Source: Caulobacter sp.
GTDB lineage: Bacteria > Pseudomonadota > Alphaproteobacteria > Caulobacterales > Caulobacteraceae
Assembly: GCA_030652755.1 (NCBI GenBank)
Contig: JAUSPV010000315.1
Span: 1-33,840, forward strand
Length of the DNA stretch: 33,840 nucleotides
Reading direction: 5' to 3'
Both the position numbers and the translations under genes were made by a program. The notes beneath the pieces were generated by a model that had not been told where the DNA came from, made no database searches, and worked only from the letters and a program-made list of their open reading frames with translations. Positions 15,818 through 24,555 of this stretch are shown here, one piece after another (position 1 is the stretch's first letter; every line of letters starts with the position of its first letter).

Positions 15818-15845
15818 GTGTCGGCTCCCCTTCAGAAGCCGGCAC
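15818..15845 (-). promoter_or_regulatory. Hairpin enclosing the ribosome-binding site of the saccharopine-dehydrogenase-like gene
   Basis: On the minus strand, GTGCCGGCT and AGCCGACAC (one mismatch) form a 9-position stem around a 10-nt loop. The Shine-Dalgarno GGGGAG straddles the loop and the 3' arm, ending just before the ATG at 15817. Such a structure could limit translation unless opened by upstream ribosomes. Not tested. Confidence 0.35.
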
Positions 15846-15884
15846 ACTTAGTCCTTTTGCGCCGCCGATCCAGTCCCGCCGGGA

Positions 15885-16889
15885 TCAGAACTCCAGGCAG
15901 ATCTTGCCGAAGTGCTTCTGCGACATCTGGTGGGCGAAGGCCGCCGCGATGCCTTCCAGCGGGAAGGTGGAGTCGATGATCGGCTCGAACGGATTGGCGT
16001 CGATGGCCGCGACCATGTCCTCCTGGTCCGTGCGCGAGCCGACCGTCAGGCCCTGGATGCAGACGTTCTTGGACATGGCCAGGGCGGTCGGCACGTCGCC
16101 GGCGATGCCCGCCAGCACGCCGATCAGCGAGATGTGGCCGCCGATGGCGCAGGAGACGATCGACTGCGGCATGGTGCCCGAACCGCCGATCTCGACGACC
16201 GCGTCGACGCCCCGGCCGCCGGTGGCCGCCATGGCCGCCGCGCCCCAGTCGGCGGTTTCCTTGTAGTTGATCAGGTGGTCGGCCCCGAGCGCCTTCAGCT
16301 TCGCGAGCTTCTCGGGCGAGGACGAGGTCGAGATCACCGTCGCGCCGGCCGCCTTGGCCAGCTGCAGCGCGAATATCGACACCCCGCCGGTGCCCTGGGT
16401 CAGGACGATCGAGCCCGGCTTGATCTTCGCCTCGACGAACAGCGCCCGCCAGGCGGTCAGGGCCGCGCAGGGCAGCGTGGCCGCCTGCTTCAGCGTCCAG
16501 CCCTTGGGCAGGCGCGTGAACGCCGTCGCCGGCATGGCGACATACTCGGCCGCGAAGCCGTCGGCATTGTCACCCGGGACCCCGATCAGGCGCGGAAGGG
16601 TGGGCTTGCCGGCGTCCCAGTTGGGGAAGAAGGTCGACAGCACCTCGTCGCCGACCTTGAAGCGGGTCACGCCCTCGCCGACCGCCTCGACCACGCCGGC
16701 GCCGTCCGACATCGGGATACGGCCGTCGGGGCAGCGGATCATGCCCGCCACGACCGCGAAGTCGTGGAAGTTCAGCGAGCTGGCGCGGACGCGGACGAGG
16801 ACCTCGCCAGCCTTGGGCGTGGGCTTCTCGCGCTCCTCGATGAGGATCTTGTCCAGCCCGCCGGGGGCCTTCAGGGCGGCGACCTTCAT
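15885..16889 (-). CDS. Zinc-free MDR oxidoreductase (quinone oxidoreductase-like)
   Basis: The 334-aa protein is a medium-chain dehydrogenase/reductase. It has RASSLNFHDFAVVAGM in the N-terminal GroES-like domain, PMSDGAGVVEAVG, and the nucleotide-binding LTQGTGGVSIFALQLAKAAGA region (about 163-183). The zinc ligands of alcohol dehydrogenases are absent, placing it with NADPH:quinone/enone reductases. The ATG at 16889 has GGAAGA 8 nt upstream. It starts 25 bp after the amidohydrolase stop on the same strand, so the two are probably one transcript. The likely chemistry is reduction of an activated double bond or quinone; the substrate is unknown. Confidence 0.9.
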   Translation of the reverse strand: MKVAALKAPGGLDKILIEEREKPTPKAGEVLVRVRASSLNFHDFAVVAGMIRCPDGRIPMSDGAGVVEAVGEGVTRFKVGDEVLSTFFPNWDAGKPTLPRLIGVPGDNADGFAAEYVAMPATAFTRLPKGWTLKQAATLPCAALTAWRALFVEAKIKPGSIVLTQGTGGVSIFALQLAKAAGATVISTSSSPEKLAKLKALGADHLINYKETADWGAAAMAATGGRGVDAVVEIGGSGTMPQSIVSCAIGGHISLIGVLAGIAGDVPTALAMSKNVCIQGLTVGSRTDQEDMVAAIDANPFEPIIDSTFPLEGIAAAFAHQMSQKHFGKICLEF

Positions 16890-16914
16890 GACGCGTATCT
16901 TCCTGTTCTGATGT

Positions 16915-18654
<1,740 letters not shown>

Positions 18655-18761
18655 GGTCAGCTCCCTGCCCTCGTCCCGGCCCCTGTCCCGGGATCCTGGA
18701 TGACGTGCGCGGAAGGATCATGGCCCCTTCCGGGGAGCATCGAAAGTATGACCCGGCGTAA

Positions 18762-18789
18762 GGCGGCGACGCTTTTGTATCGCGCCGCC
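18762..18789 (-). terminator. Weak hairpin downstream of the nitronate monooxygenase gene
   Basis: GGCGGCG (18762-18768) and CGCCGCC (18783-18789) can pair around a 14-nt loop, 13 bp beyond the nitronate monooxygenase stop. There is no U-run after the stem on the minus strand, so an intrinsic terminator is doubtful. The rest of the 18655-18802 gap shows nothing clear apart from the amidohydrolase ribosome site. Confidence 0.25.
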
Positions 18790-18802
18790 GCCGATCCTGA
18801 CG

Positions 18803-19777
18803 CTAGGCCGCGAAGCGCTTCAGCCGGTGGGCGATGATCTCGTCCGCCTCGGACATGATCCGGTCGATCAGTTCCTTGACGGTCGGGATGTCGTGGATCA
18901 GGCCCGCGACCTGGCCGCAGGACCAGCCCCCGGCGTCCATCTGGCCGTCGACCATCACCTTGGGATAGACGCCCGCCACCTCGGCGGCGATGTCGGCGAA
19001 GGAGACCTTGTCGCCCTTCTCCTTCTCGGTCTGGAGCAGCCGCTCGACAGCGACGTTGGTCAGCACGCGCTCGGTGTTGCGCAGCGGGCGCATGATCAGG
19101 CGGGTGTCGAGCTCGGTGGCGGCGACCAGCGCGTCCTTGACGTTCTGGTGGACCGGCGCGTCCTTGGTGGCGATGAAGCGGGTGCCCATGTTGATCCCCT
19201 CGGCGCCCATGGCCAGGGCGGCGACCAGCTGCGAGCCGGTGCCGCAGCCGCCCGAGGCGACGAACGGGATCTTCAGTTCCTCGGCGGCGCGGGGCAGCAG
19301 CACCCAGTTGCCGACGTCGTCCTCACCCGGGTGGCCGCCGCATTCGAAGCCGTCGACGCTGACCGCGTCACAGCCGATCGACTCCGCCTTCAGCGAGTGA
19401 CGGACGGAGGTGCACTTGTGGATCACCTTGATGCCGGCCTCCTTGAGGCCCGGCAGCCACTTGGCCGGGTTGTTGCCGGCGGTCTCGACGGCCTTGACGC
19501 CGCTCTCGACGATGGCCTGCACGAAGCCCGGGTAGTCGGGCGGCGTCACCGCCGGCAGGAAGGTCAGGTTCACGCCGAACGGCTTGTCGGTCATGTCGCG
19601 GCAGCGCTTGATCTCGGCGGCCAGGCGTTCGGGCGTGCCCTGGGTCAGGCCGGTGATGATGCCCAGCCCCCCGGCGTTCGAAACGGCGGCCGCCATCTCG
19701 GCGAAGCCGACGTAGTGCATGCCGCCCTGGATGATGGGGTGCTCGATCTCGAACAGTTCGGTGATGCGGGTTTTCAC
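18803..19777 (-). CDS. Nitronate monooxygenase family protein (2-nitropropane dioxygenase-like)
   Basis: The 324-aa TIM-barrel flavoprotein begins ITELFEIEHPIIQGGM and contains NAGGLGIITGL, KPFGVNLTFLP, CTSVRHSLKAESIGCDAVSVDGFECGGHPGEDD in order (with the catalytic-type His of the GGHxG motif), and the FMN phosphate site ASGGCGTGSQLVAALAMGAEGINMGTRF. Family enzymes oxidise alkyl nitronates using FMN and O2, but many homologues have other roles. The start is GTG 19777 with GGAGG 6 nt upstream. The frame stays open up to 20839, but that extension is the shadow of the GST gene. It is divergent from the GST operon over a 174-bp region holding two inverted repeats. Confidence 0.9.
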   Translation of the reverse strand: MKTRITELFEIEHPIIQGGMHYVGFAEMAAAVSNAGGLGIITGLTQGTPERLAAEIKRCRDMTDKPFGVNLTFLPAVTPPDYPGFVQAIVESGVKAVETAGNNPAKWLPGLKEAGIKVIHKCTSVRHSLKAESIGCDAVSVDGFECGGHPGEDDVGNWVLLPRAAEELKIPFVASGGCGTGSQLVAALAMGAEGINMGTRFIATKDAPVHQNVKDALVAATELDTRLIMRPLRNTERVLTNVAVERLLQTEKEKGDKVSFADIAAEVAGVYPKVMVDGQMDAGGWSCGQVAGLIHDIPTVKELIDRIMSEADEIIAHRLKRFAA

Positions 19778-19870
19778 TGGGGGCCTCCATTGCCGGTTCT
19801 TGTGGTTGGCCTCCTTGTTGGAGTTCCGCGCGGCGACTGACAAGCGCAGAAGCTCTGACAGCGCCCTCAA

Positions 19871-19887
19871 GCCGTTGCCATAACGGC
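19871..19887. promoter_or_regulatory. Inverted repeat GCCGTT-N5-AACGGC between nitronate monooxygenase and GST genes
   Basis: Perfect 6-bp arms are separated by 5 bp in the divergent promoter region, 93 bp from the NMO start and 64 bp from the GST start. A regulator site for either direction is plausible; no matching copy was noticed elsewhere in the window. Confidence 0.35.
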
Positions 19888-19895
19888 GTTCAAAG

Positions 19896-19915
19896 TGGCA
19901 TAAGGAGTGCCAATA
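19896..19915. promoter_or_regulatory. Candidate operator TGGCA-N7-TGCCA(ATA), copy 1
   Basis: Perfect 5-bp arms TGGCA/TGCCA lie 7 bp apart, followed by ATA, upstream of the GST gene. The core GGCA-N7-TGCCAATA recurs exactly upstream of the sulfatase gene at 22070-22088. Two copies at two neighbouring promoters suggest one shared regulator, which is not identified. Confidence 0.45.
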
Positions 19916-19951
19916 GAAAGCGGTGGCAAGCCGCGCTCCAGGGAGGCGGAC

Positions 19952-20944
19952 ATGGCGGAAGTCTACAGGATCTTCGGATCGGAGATGTCGCCCTACTCGG
20001 TCAAGGTGCGGTCCTACGCCCGCTACAAGTCCATTCCGCACCAGTGGATTCCCCGGACCATGGCCAGCGAGGAGGCCTACCGGAAGTATGCCCGCCTGCC
20101 GATCGTGCCGACGGTGGCGACGCCGGAGGACGAGGGCCTGCAGGACTCGACCCCGATCATGGAGACGCTGGACGCCCGCTTCCCGGAGCCGTCGATCCAC
20201 CCGGCCGATCCCGCCCTCGCCTTCCTGTCGGCCCTCATCGAGGAGTTCGGCGACGAGTGGGGCAACAAGCTGATGTTCCACCATCGCTGGTTCGCGCAGG
20301 TCGATCAGCTGGCCTCGGCCCAGACCCTGGCGCGGCTGGCTCAGCCGAACGGCGACGAGGCCGAGGTCGCCCAGTGGGCGGCGATGATCCTGCAGCGGAT
20401 GAGCACGCGCGGCCATTTCGTCGGCTCCAGCCCGGCCAACGCGCCGCTGATCACCGGCTACTATTTCGAACTCCTCGACCTGCTGGAGGCGCACCTCCAG
20501 AGCCGCAAGTACCTGTTCGGCGGGCGGCCGGCCTTCGCCGACTTCGGCCTGGGCGGCCAGCTGTACGAGTGCTCGGTCGACCCGACCTGCGGCGCCGGCA
20601 TGCGGGCCCGCGGTCCGGCCGTGCTCGACTGGTGCCACCGGATGATGGAGCCGCGCGACGACGGCCCGTTCGAGACCTGGGAGTCGCTGGCCCCGACCCT
20701 GAAGCCGCTTCTGGCCTATGTCGGCCGCTACTTCCTGCCCTGGACCGCCGCCAACGCCCGCGCGCTGGAGGCCGGCGAGCCCGAGTTCACCGTCGACCTG
20801 CCGGGCGGCGCCTACAGCCAGCCGCCGCAGAAGTACCATGCCCGCTCGCTGGGCGTGCTGCGCGCCCGCTACGCCGCCGTGGCGGACAACGCGGCGCTGA
20901 AGGTGATCCTCGACGAGGCCGGCTGCACGCCCTGGCTGGTCTGA
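19952..20944 (+). CDS. Long glutathione S-transferase family protein
   Basis: The 330-aa protein starts with a thioredoxin-like GST N-domain: YRIFGSEMSPYSVKVRSYARYKSIP, then RLPIVPTVATPEDEGLQDSTPIMETLDARFP containing the usual cis-Pro and the Ser of the gamma-glutamyl site. A C-terminal helical domain follows with KYLFGGRPAFADFGLGGQLYE, the N-capping/hydrophobic staple region. The active-site position holds Ser (SPYS) rather than Cys. It is about 100 residues longer than classical GSTs, with an extra C-terminal segment ending LDEAGCTPWLV. The ATG at 19952 has GGGAGG 5 nt upstream. It leads a three-gene plus-strand operon (spacings 13 and 4 bp). The substrate is unknown; detoxification or ether cleavage is possible. 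Confidence 0.88.
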   Translation: MAEVYRIFGSEMSPYSVKVRSYARYKSIPHQWIPRTMASEEAYRKYARLPIVPTVATPEDEGLQDSTPIMETLDARFPEPSIHPADPALAFLSALIEEFGDEWGNKLMFHHRWFAQVDQLASAQTLARLAQPNGDEAEVAQWAAMILQRMSTRGHFVGSSPANAPLITGYYFELLDLLEAHLQSRKYLFGGRPAFADFGLGGQLYECSVDPTCGAGMRARGPAVLDWCHRMMEPRDDGPFETWESLAPTLKPLLAYVGRYFLPWTAANARALEAGEPEFTVDLPGGAYSQPPQKYHARSLGVLRARYAAVADNAALKVILDEAGCTPWLV

Positions 20945-20957
20945 GCAGGAGGTTGTG

Positions 20958-21599
20958 ATGGAGACCTTCTACGTGTGGGCCGCGGCCCTGGCGGTCTACG
21001 GACTGTTCCTGGCCTGGTACGTGAACTGGCGCGGGCCGCTTCGGCCGGCCGAGGTGGACGCCTTCATGGCGAGGATCTCCGCCACCGATGCGGGCGACAA
21101 CGGCCGCAACGAACTGGAGACCCTGCGCCGGTTCCTGAGCGCCGACGACGGCCGTGAGTTCTTCATGCTCAACGTCGTGCGGATGGCGACCCAGGACGTC
21201 CCCGATCCCGTCACCGGCCAGCCGCGCCCGCCGCGCGAGGTCATGGCCGGCTACACGAAGATGTTCATGCCGGCCCTGTTCGCCCGCGGCGGCCATCCCG
21301 CCCTTGCGGCCCGCAAGATCGGCGGCTTCTTCGACACCTGGGGCATGGAAGACAGCCCGGAGTGGTCGCTCATCGGCTACATGCGCTATCGCAGCCGCAG
21401 GGACCTGGCGATCCTGGTCTGTGACCCGCGCTTCAGCGGCGCACATGACTTCAAGTACGCCGCCATGCCGCAGACCTTCAACTTCCCGACCCGGCCGATG
21501 ATCATGACGCTCGCCGGCCCGAAGGTCTGGGTGGCGCTGATGCTCGCGCTCGGCGCCGCCCTCGCGCAGGTCGCGCTGCTGCTGGCGAAGGGCGGCTGA
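20958..21599 (+). CDS. Uncharacterised protein with N- and C-terminal membrane helices
   Basis: I do not recognise a named family with certainty. The 213-aa product has a membrane segment at about 3-23 (YVWAAALAVYGLFLAWYV), a soluble middle with FFMLNVVRMA and a DP-rich strand pattern reminiscent of dimeric alpha-beta barrel (DUF1330-like) domains, and a second membrane segment near 188-208. The ATG at 20958 is preferred over GTG 20955 because AGGAGG is 5 nt from it. It lies 13 bp after the GST gene and 4 bp before the next gene, so it is part of the same operon. Confidence 0.8.
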   Translation: METFYVWAAALAVYGLFLAWYVNWRGPLRPAEVDAFMARISATDAGDNGRNELETLRRFLSADDGREFFMLNVVRMATQDVPDPVTGQPRPPREVMAGYTKMFMPALFARGGHPALAARKIGGFFDTWGMEDSPEWSLIGYMRYRSRRDLAILVCDPRFSGAHDFKYAAMPQTFNFPTRPMIMTLAGPKVWVALMLALGAALAQVALLLAKGG

Positions 21600-21603
21600 G
21601 GCG

Positions 21604-22056
21604 ATGGACATCGCGGCCCTGCTCCCGCCCAGCACCAACGACGCCTATCGCGGCTCACGGCTGGCGGTCTGGTTCCTGGTCCTGGCTTCCGTGTTGACCA
21701 TCGTGCCGGGCCTGATCCACTACGCCCTGCCCGACGGCGGCGCGGGCGTGATCGCCGGCATCGACCTCGGCACCGCCGGACCGACCATCATCGCCGTCTT
21801 CGCCTGGTACGGCGCGCTGCAGATCCCGTTCGGGCTGCTGCTGCTGGTCGTCGCCCTGCGATATCGCAGCCTCGTGCCGCTCTGCCTTCTGCTGCTCATC
21901 CTGCAGCAGGGCCTCGGCGCCGCCGCCGGCTGGCTCTGGAAAGGCGCGCACGGCGACCACCATCCGCCGGAGCATTACGCCAGCGTGGTCTTCGTGGGGC
22001 TCGGCCTGGTGTTCCTGGCCCTCTCCCTCCGCCCACGGTCCGGTCCGACCGCTTGA
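21604..22056 (+). CDS. Small integral membrane protein, function unknown
   Basis: The 150-aa protein has four predicted hydrophobic segments at about 21-41, 61-82, 86-107 and 126-142, with short polar loops; one loop contains GAHGDHHPPEHYAS, rich in histidine. No family is recognised. The ATG at 21604 follows the stop of the preceding gene by 4 bp, with GGCGGCTGAGGCG providing a weak ribosome site. As the third gene after the GST it probably works in the same membrane-linked process; a metal-binding role for the His-rich loop is only a guess. Confidence 0.75.
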   Translation: MDIAALLPPSTNDAYRGSRLAVWFLVLASVLTIVPGLIHYALPDGGAGVIAGIDLGTAGPTIIAVFAWYGALQIPFGLLLLVVALRYRSLVPLCLLLLILQQGLGAAAGWLWKGAHGDHHPPEHYASVVFVGLGLVFLALSLRPRSGPTA

Positions 22057-22068
22057 CGACGACAATAT

Positions 22069-22092
22069 CGGCATTCATTGTGCCAATATAAT
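22069..22092 (+). promoter_or_regulatory. Sulfatase promoter: -10 box TATAAT with overlapping operator copy 2
   Basis: GGCA (22070-22073), 7 bp, TGCC (22081-22084) and AATA repeat the core found upstream of the GST gene. A perfect TATAAT at 22087-22092 starts just after the TGCCAA arm. The operator would therefore cover the -10/-35 spacer, the typical geometry for repression. No good -35 box is seen at 16-18 bp. The predicted transcript start is near 22099, giving a 5' leader of about 43 nt with GGGGGAG before the ATG. Confidence 0.5.
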
Positions 22093-22141
22093 CGACGAGG
22101 GCGCGGACGCCGCACGAGCCGCCCGCCGGGGGAGAGACGTG

Positions 22142-23806
22142 ATGCTGAAGAAGATCCTCATCGGGCTTCTGGTCCTGATCGTGGTCGGTGGGTCCGTCGC
22201 CGTCCTGAACCGCAAGTCCATCGTCCTGTTCGCCGCGACTCGCGCCGGCCGCCTTGATGTCGCCCCGACCCGGCCGGTAGCCTGGCAGCAGGGGCCGCAG
22301 ACGCCCCTGCCGGCGGCGGCTACGGGCGAGCGCCCGCCCAACATCATCTTCATCCTCGCCGACGACCTCGGCTACAACGATATCTCGACCTTCGGCGGCG
22401 GCGTGGCCGGCGGCCGGGTCAAGACGCCCAACATCGACCGGCTGGCCGGCGGCGGCGCGGTGTTCACCCAGGCCTATTCCGGCACCGCCACCTGCGCCCC
22501 CTCGCGCGCGATGCTGATGACCGGCCGCTACCCGACCCGCACCGGCTTCGAGTTCACCCCCACGCCCAACGGCATGGGCCGCATGCTGGCGATGTTCGGC
22601 GAGGAGAAGGGCTCGGAGTTGCCGCCGACCCTGCTGCTGAAGGACCGTGACGCCGCCGCGCCCGATTTCAATGAACAGGGCCTGCCCGGGTCTGAAATCA
22701 CCGTGGCGGAGATGCTGAAGGGCCGCGGCTACCACACTGTCCATATCGGCAAGTGGCACCTGGGCTCGGGCAAGGAGTTCGGCCCCAACGCCCAGGGGTT
22801 CGACGAGAGCCTGCTGATGGCCAACGGCCTCTACCTGCCGGCCGGCGATCCGCGCGGCGTCGAGGCCCGGCTCGACTTCGACCCGATCGACAAGTTCCTC
22901 TGGGCCCGCATGCAGTTCGCCGCCACCTACAACGAGGGGGAACCCTTCGAGCCCGGCGGCTACCTGACCGACTGGTGGACCGACGAGTCGATCAAGGTCA
23001 TCGAGGCCAACCGCAACCGGCCCTTCTTCCTCTACATGGCGCACTGGGGCGTCCACACGCCGCTGCAGGCGACGAAGGAGGATTACGAGGCGGTCGGCGA
23101 CATCCAGCCCCATCGCCTGCGGGTCTACGCGGCCATGGTGCGGGCGCTGGACCGCAGCGTCGGCCGGATCATGGACAAGCTCGAGGCCGAGGGTCTGGCC
23201 GACAACACCATCATCGTCTTCTCCAGCGACAATGGCGGCGCGGGCTACATCGGGCTGTCCGACATCAACAGGCCCTACCGCGGCTGGAAGCTGACCCTGT
23301 TCGAGGGCGGCATCCGCGTGCCGATGTTCATCAACTGGCCCGACCAGATCGCGCCCGGCCGGCGGATCGTGTCGCCCGCCGCCCATATCGACCTGTTCCC
23401 GACCCTGGCCTCGGCCGCCGGCGCCCCGCTGCCCGGCGGCGTGGCCATCGACGGCGTCGACCTGCTGCCGGTGGCCAGCGGAAAGAGCCCGGCGCTCGCC
23501 GAGCGGCCGATCTTCTGGCAGAGCGGCTACTATCAGGCCGTCCGTCTCGGCGACTGGAAGCTGCAGGTCAGCGAGCGACCGAAGAAGACCTGGCTCTACA
23601 ACCTGGCGACCGATCCGACCGAGAAGACCAACCTCGCCGCCGCGCTACCCGACCGGGTCGCCAGTCTGAAGGCGCTGCTGGACAGGCATCAGGCCGACGC
23701 GCGCAAGCCGCTGTACCCCTACACGCTCGAAGGCGCCGTCGCCGTCGACAAGACCCGCGCCGACAGCTTCCGCAAGGGCGACGAGTACGTCTACTGGCCG
23801 AACTAG
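22142..23806 (+). CDS. Type I sulfatase (arylsulfatase family), membrane-anchored
   Basis: The 554-aa protein has an N-terminal hydrophobic anchor or uncleaved signal (about 4-22) and then the alkaline-phosphatase-fold sulfatase domain. PPNIIFILADDLGYND (65-80) supplies the metal-binding Asp pair, and the formylglycine signature CAPSRAMLMTGRYPTR begins at Cys118. Later come HIGKWHLG, HWGVHTP and SSDNGG. The Cys-x-Pro-Ser-Arg motif implies maturation by a formylglycine-generating enzyme, which is not in this window. It should hydrolyse sulfate esters in the periplasm. The ATG at 22142 has GGGGGAG upstream; a GTG directly before it is less likely. It sits after the GST operon, with its own promoter-like region, and before the TetR operon. 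Confidence 0.93.
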   Translation: MLKKILIGLLVLIVVGGSVAVLNRKSIVLFAATRAGRLDVAPTRPVAWQQGPQTPLPAAATGERPPNIIFILADDLGYNDISTFGGGVAGGRVKTPNIDRLAGGGAVFTQAYSGTATCAPSRAMLMTGRYPTRTGFEFTPTPNGMGRMLAMFGEEKGSELPPTLLLKDRDAAAPDFNEQGLPGSEITVAEMLKGRGYHTVHIGKWHLGSGKEFGPNAQGFDESLLMANGLYLPAGDPRGVEARLDFDPIDKFLWARMQFAATYNEGEPFEPGGYLTDWWTDESIKVIEANRNRPFFLYMAHWGVHTPLQATKEDYEAVGDIQPHRLRVYAAMVRALDRSVGRIMDKLEAEGLADNTIIVFSSDNGGAGYIGLSDINRPYRGWKLTLFEGGIRVPMFINWPDQIAPGRRIVSPAAHIDLFPTLASAAGAPLPGGVAIDGVDLLPVASGKSPALAERPIFWQSGYYQAVRLGDWKLQVSERPKKTWLYNLATDPTEKTNLAAALPDRVASLKALLDRHQADARKPLYPYTLEGAVAVDKTRADSFRKGDEYVYWPN

Positions 23807-23836
23807 GCTGGCGCCGGGCGGGCCTGACTCCATGAT

Positions 23837-23867
23837 TTGACATTCTGTCATTTCTGACATTATGTCA
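23837..23867 (+). promoter_or_regulatory. Promoter with two tandem TetR-type operator palindromes
   Basis: TGACATTCTGTCA (23838-23850) and TGACATTATGTCA (23855-23867) are each perfect inverted repeats (TGACA-N3-TGTCA), with centres 17 bp apart. The first contains a perfect -35 hexamer TTGACA (23837-23842). With an 18-bp spacer, TATGTC (23861-23866) inside the second palindrome would be the -10. The transcription start then falls at about 23872, the A of the TetR ATG. Autoregulation by the adjacent TetR protein is the natural reading. Confidence 0.75.
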
Positions 23868-23871
23868 CTTA

Positions 23872-24555
23872 ATGTCCAGGCCGCCCCTCGTCGTCGACCG
23901 CCGCACGCGCACCCGCGACGACCTTCTGATCGCCGCCCAGACCCTGCTGGCCACGCACAGCGCGGGGTCGCTGGGCATCCGGCAGATCGCGACCCAGGCG
24001 GGCGTGGTCCATGGAACATTCTACAACTACTACCCGGACGTCGACGGCCTGATCGACGACCTCGCCGCCCTCATCGTCGCGTCACACGCCACCCAGGTGC
24101 TCGACCTGCGGACCGACGACCACGACCCGGCGGTGCTGTTCGCGCGGGTCACCCGCCGGACGCTGCGACTGGCCGCCGGGGGGCCGACCTACGGCCGCCT
24201 GCTGTTCGACGCCGGCCTGCCGGTTGACCGGTTCATCGGCGGGCTGCGGCTGGCCATGGGCGGCGACATTATCGCCGGCGTGGCCCAGGGGGCGTTCAGC
24301 GTCGCCGACGCATCGATCGCCATCAGCCTGACCACCGGCGCCATCCTCGGTGCGGCGCTGGATCTGCACCGTGGGACGCTGCCGCCCGCCGCCATCGACG
24401 CGGTAACCGCCCGGCTTCTGGAGTCGCTCGGCGTGCCGCGGGATCGCGCCGCCGCGCTGGTCGCCGAGCCGCTGGCCGATGTTCCGCCGCCCGCGCCGCC
24501 GCTGCGCTGGGCGGACATTCCCTCCCCGCTCCGCGAGGCCCTGCATGCCGCCTGA
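23872..24555 (+). CDS. TetR family transcriptional regulator
   Basis: The 227-aa protein carries an N-terminal TetR helix-turn-helix: TRDDLLIAAQTLLATHSAGSLGIRQIATQAGVVHGTFYNYYPDVDGLI at about residues 14-61 in order. A ligand-binding domain follows, plus a Pro-rich tail (PPPAPPLRW). It should bind the two palindromes directly upstream and repress its own operon until an effector binds. There is no Shine-Dalgarno before ATG 23872, and the predicted transcript start coincides with the ATG, so the mRNA may be leaderless. It overlaps the FAD oxidase gene by 11 bp. By context the effector may be a phenolic handled by the two enzymes downstream (compare PhlF/PhlH in acetylphloroglucinol systems). 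Confidence 0.92.
   Translation: MSRPPLVVDRRTRTRDDLLIAAQTLLATHSAGSLGIRQIATQAGVVHGTFYNYYPDVDGLIDDLAALIVASHATQVLDLRTDDHDPAVLFARVTRRTLRLAAGGPTYGRLLFDAGLPVDRFIGGLRLAMGGDIIAGVAQGAFSVADASIAISLTTGAILGAALDLHRGTLPPAAIDAVTARLLESLGVPRDRAAALVAEPLADVPPPAPPLRWADIPSPLREALHAA

Noticed and set aside
19778-20839. N-terminal extension of the nitronate monooxygenase frame
   Set aside because: The extra 350 or so residues are antisense to the GST gene and non-homologous; GTG 19777 has a good ribosome site and matches the family N-terminus.
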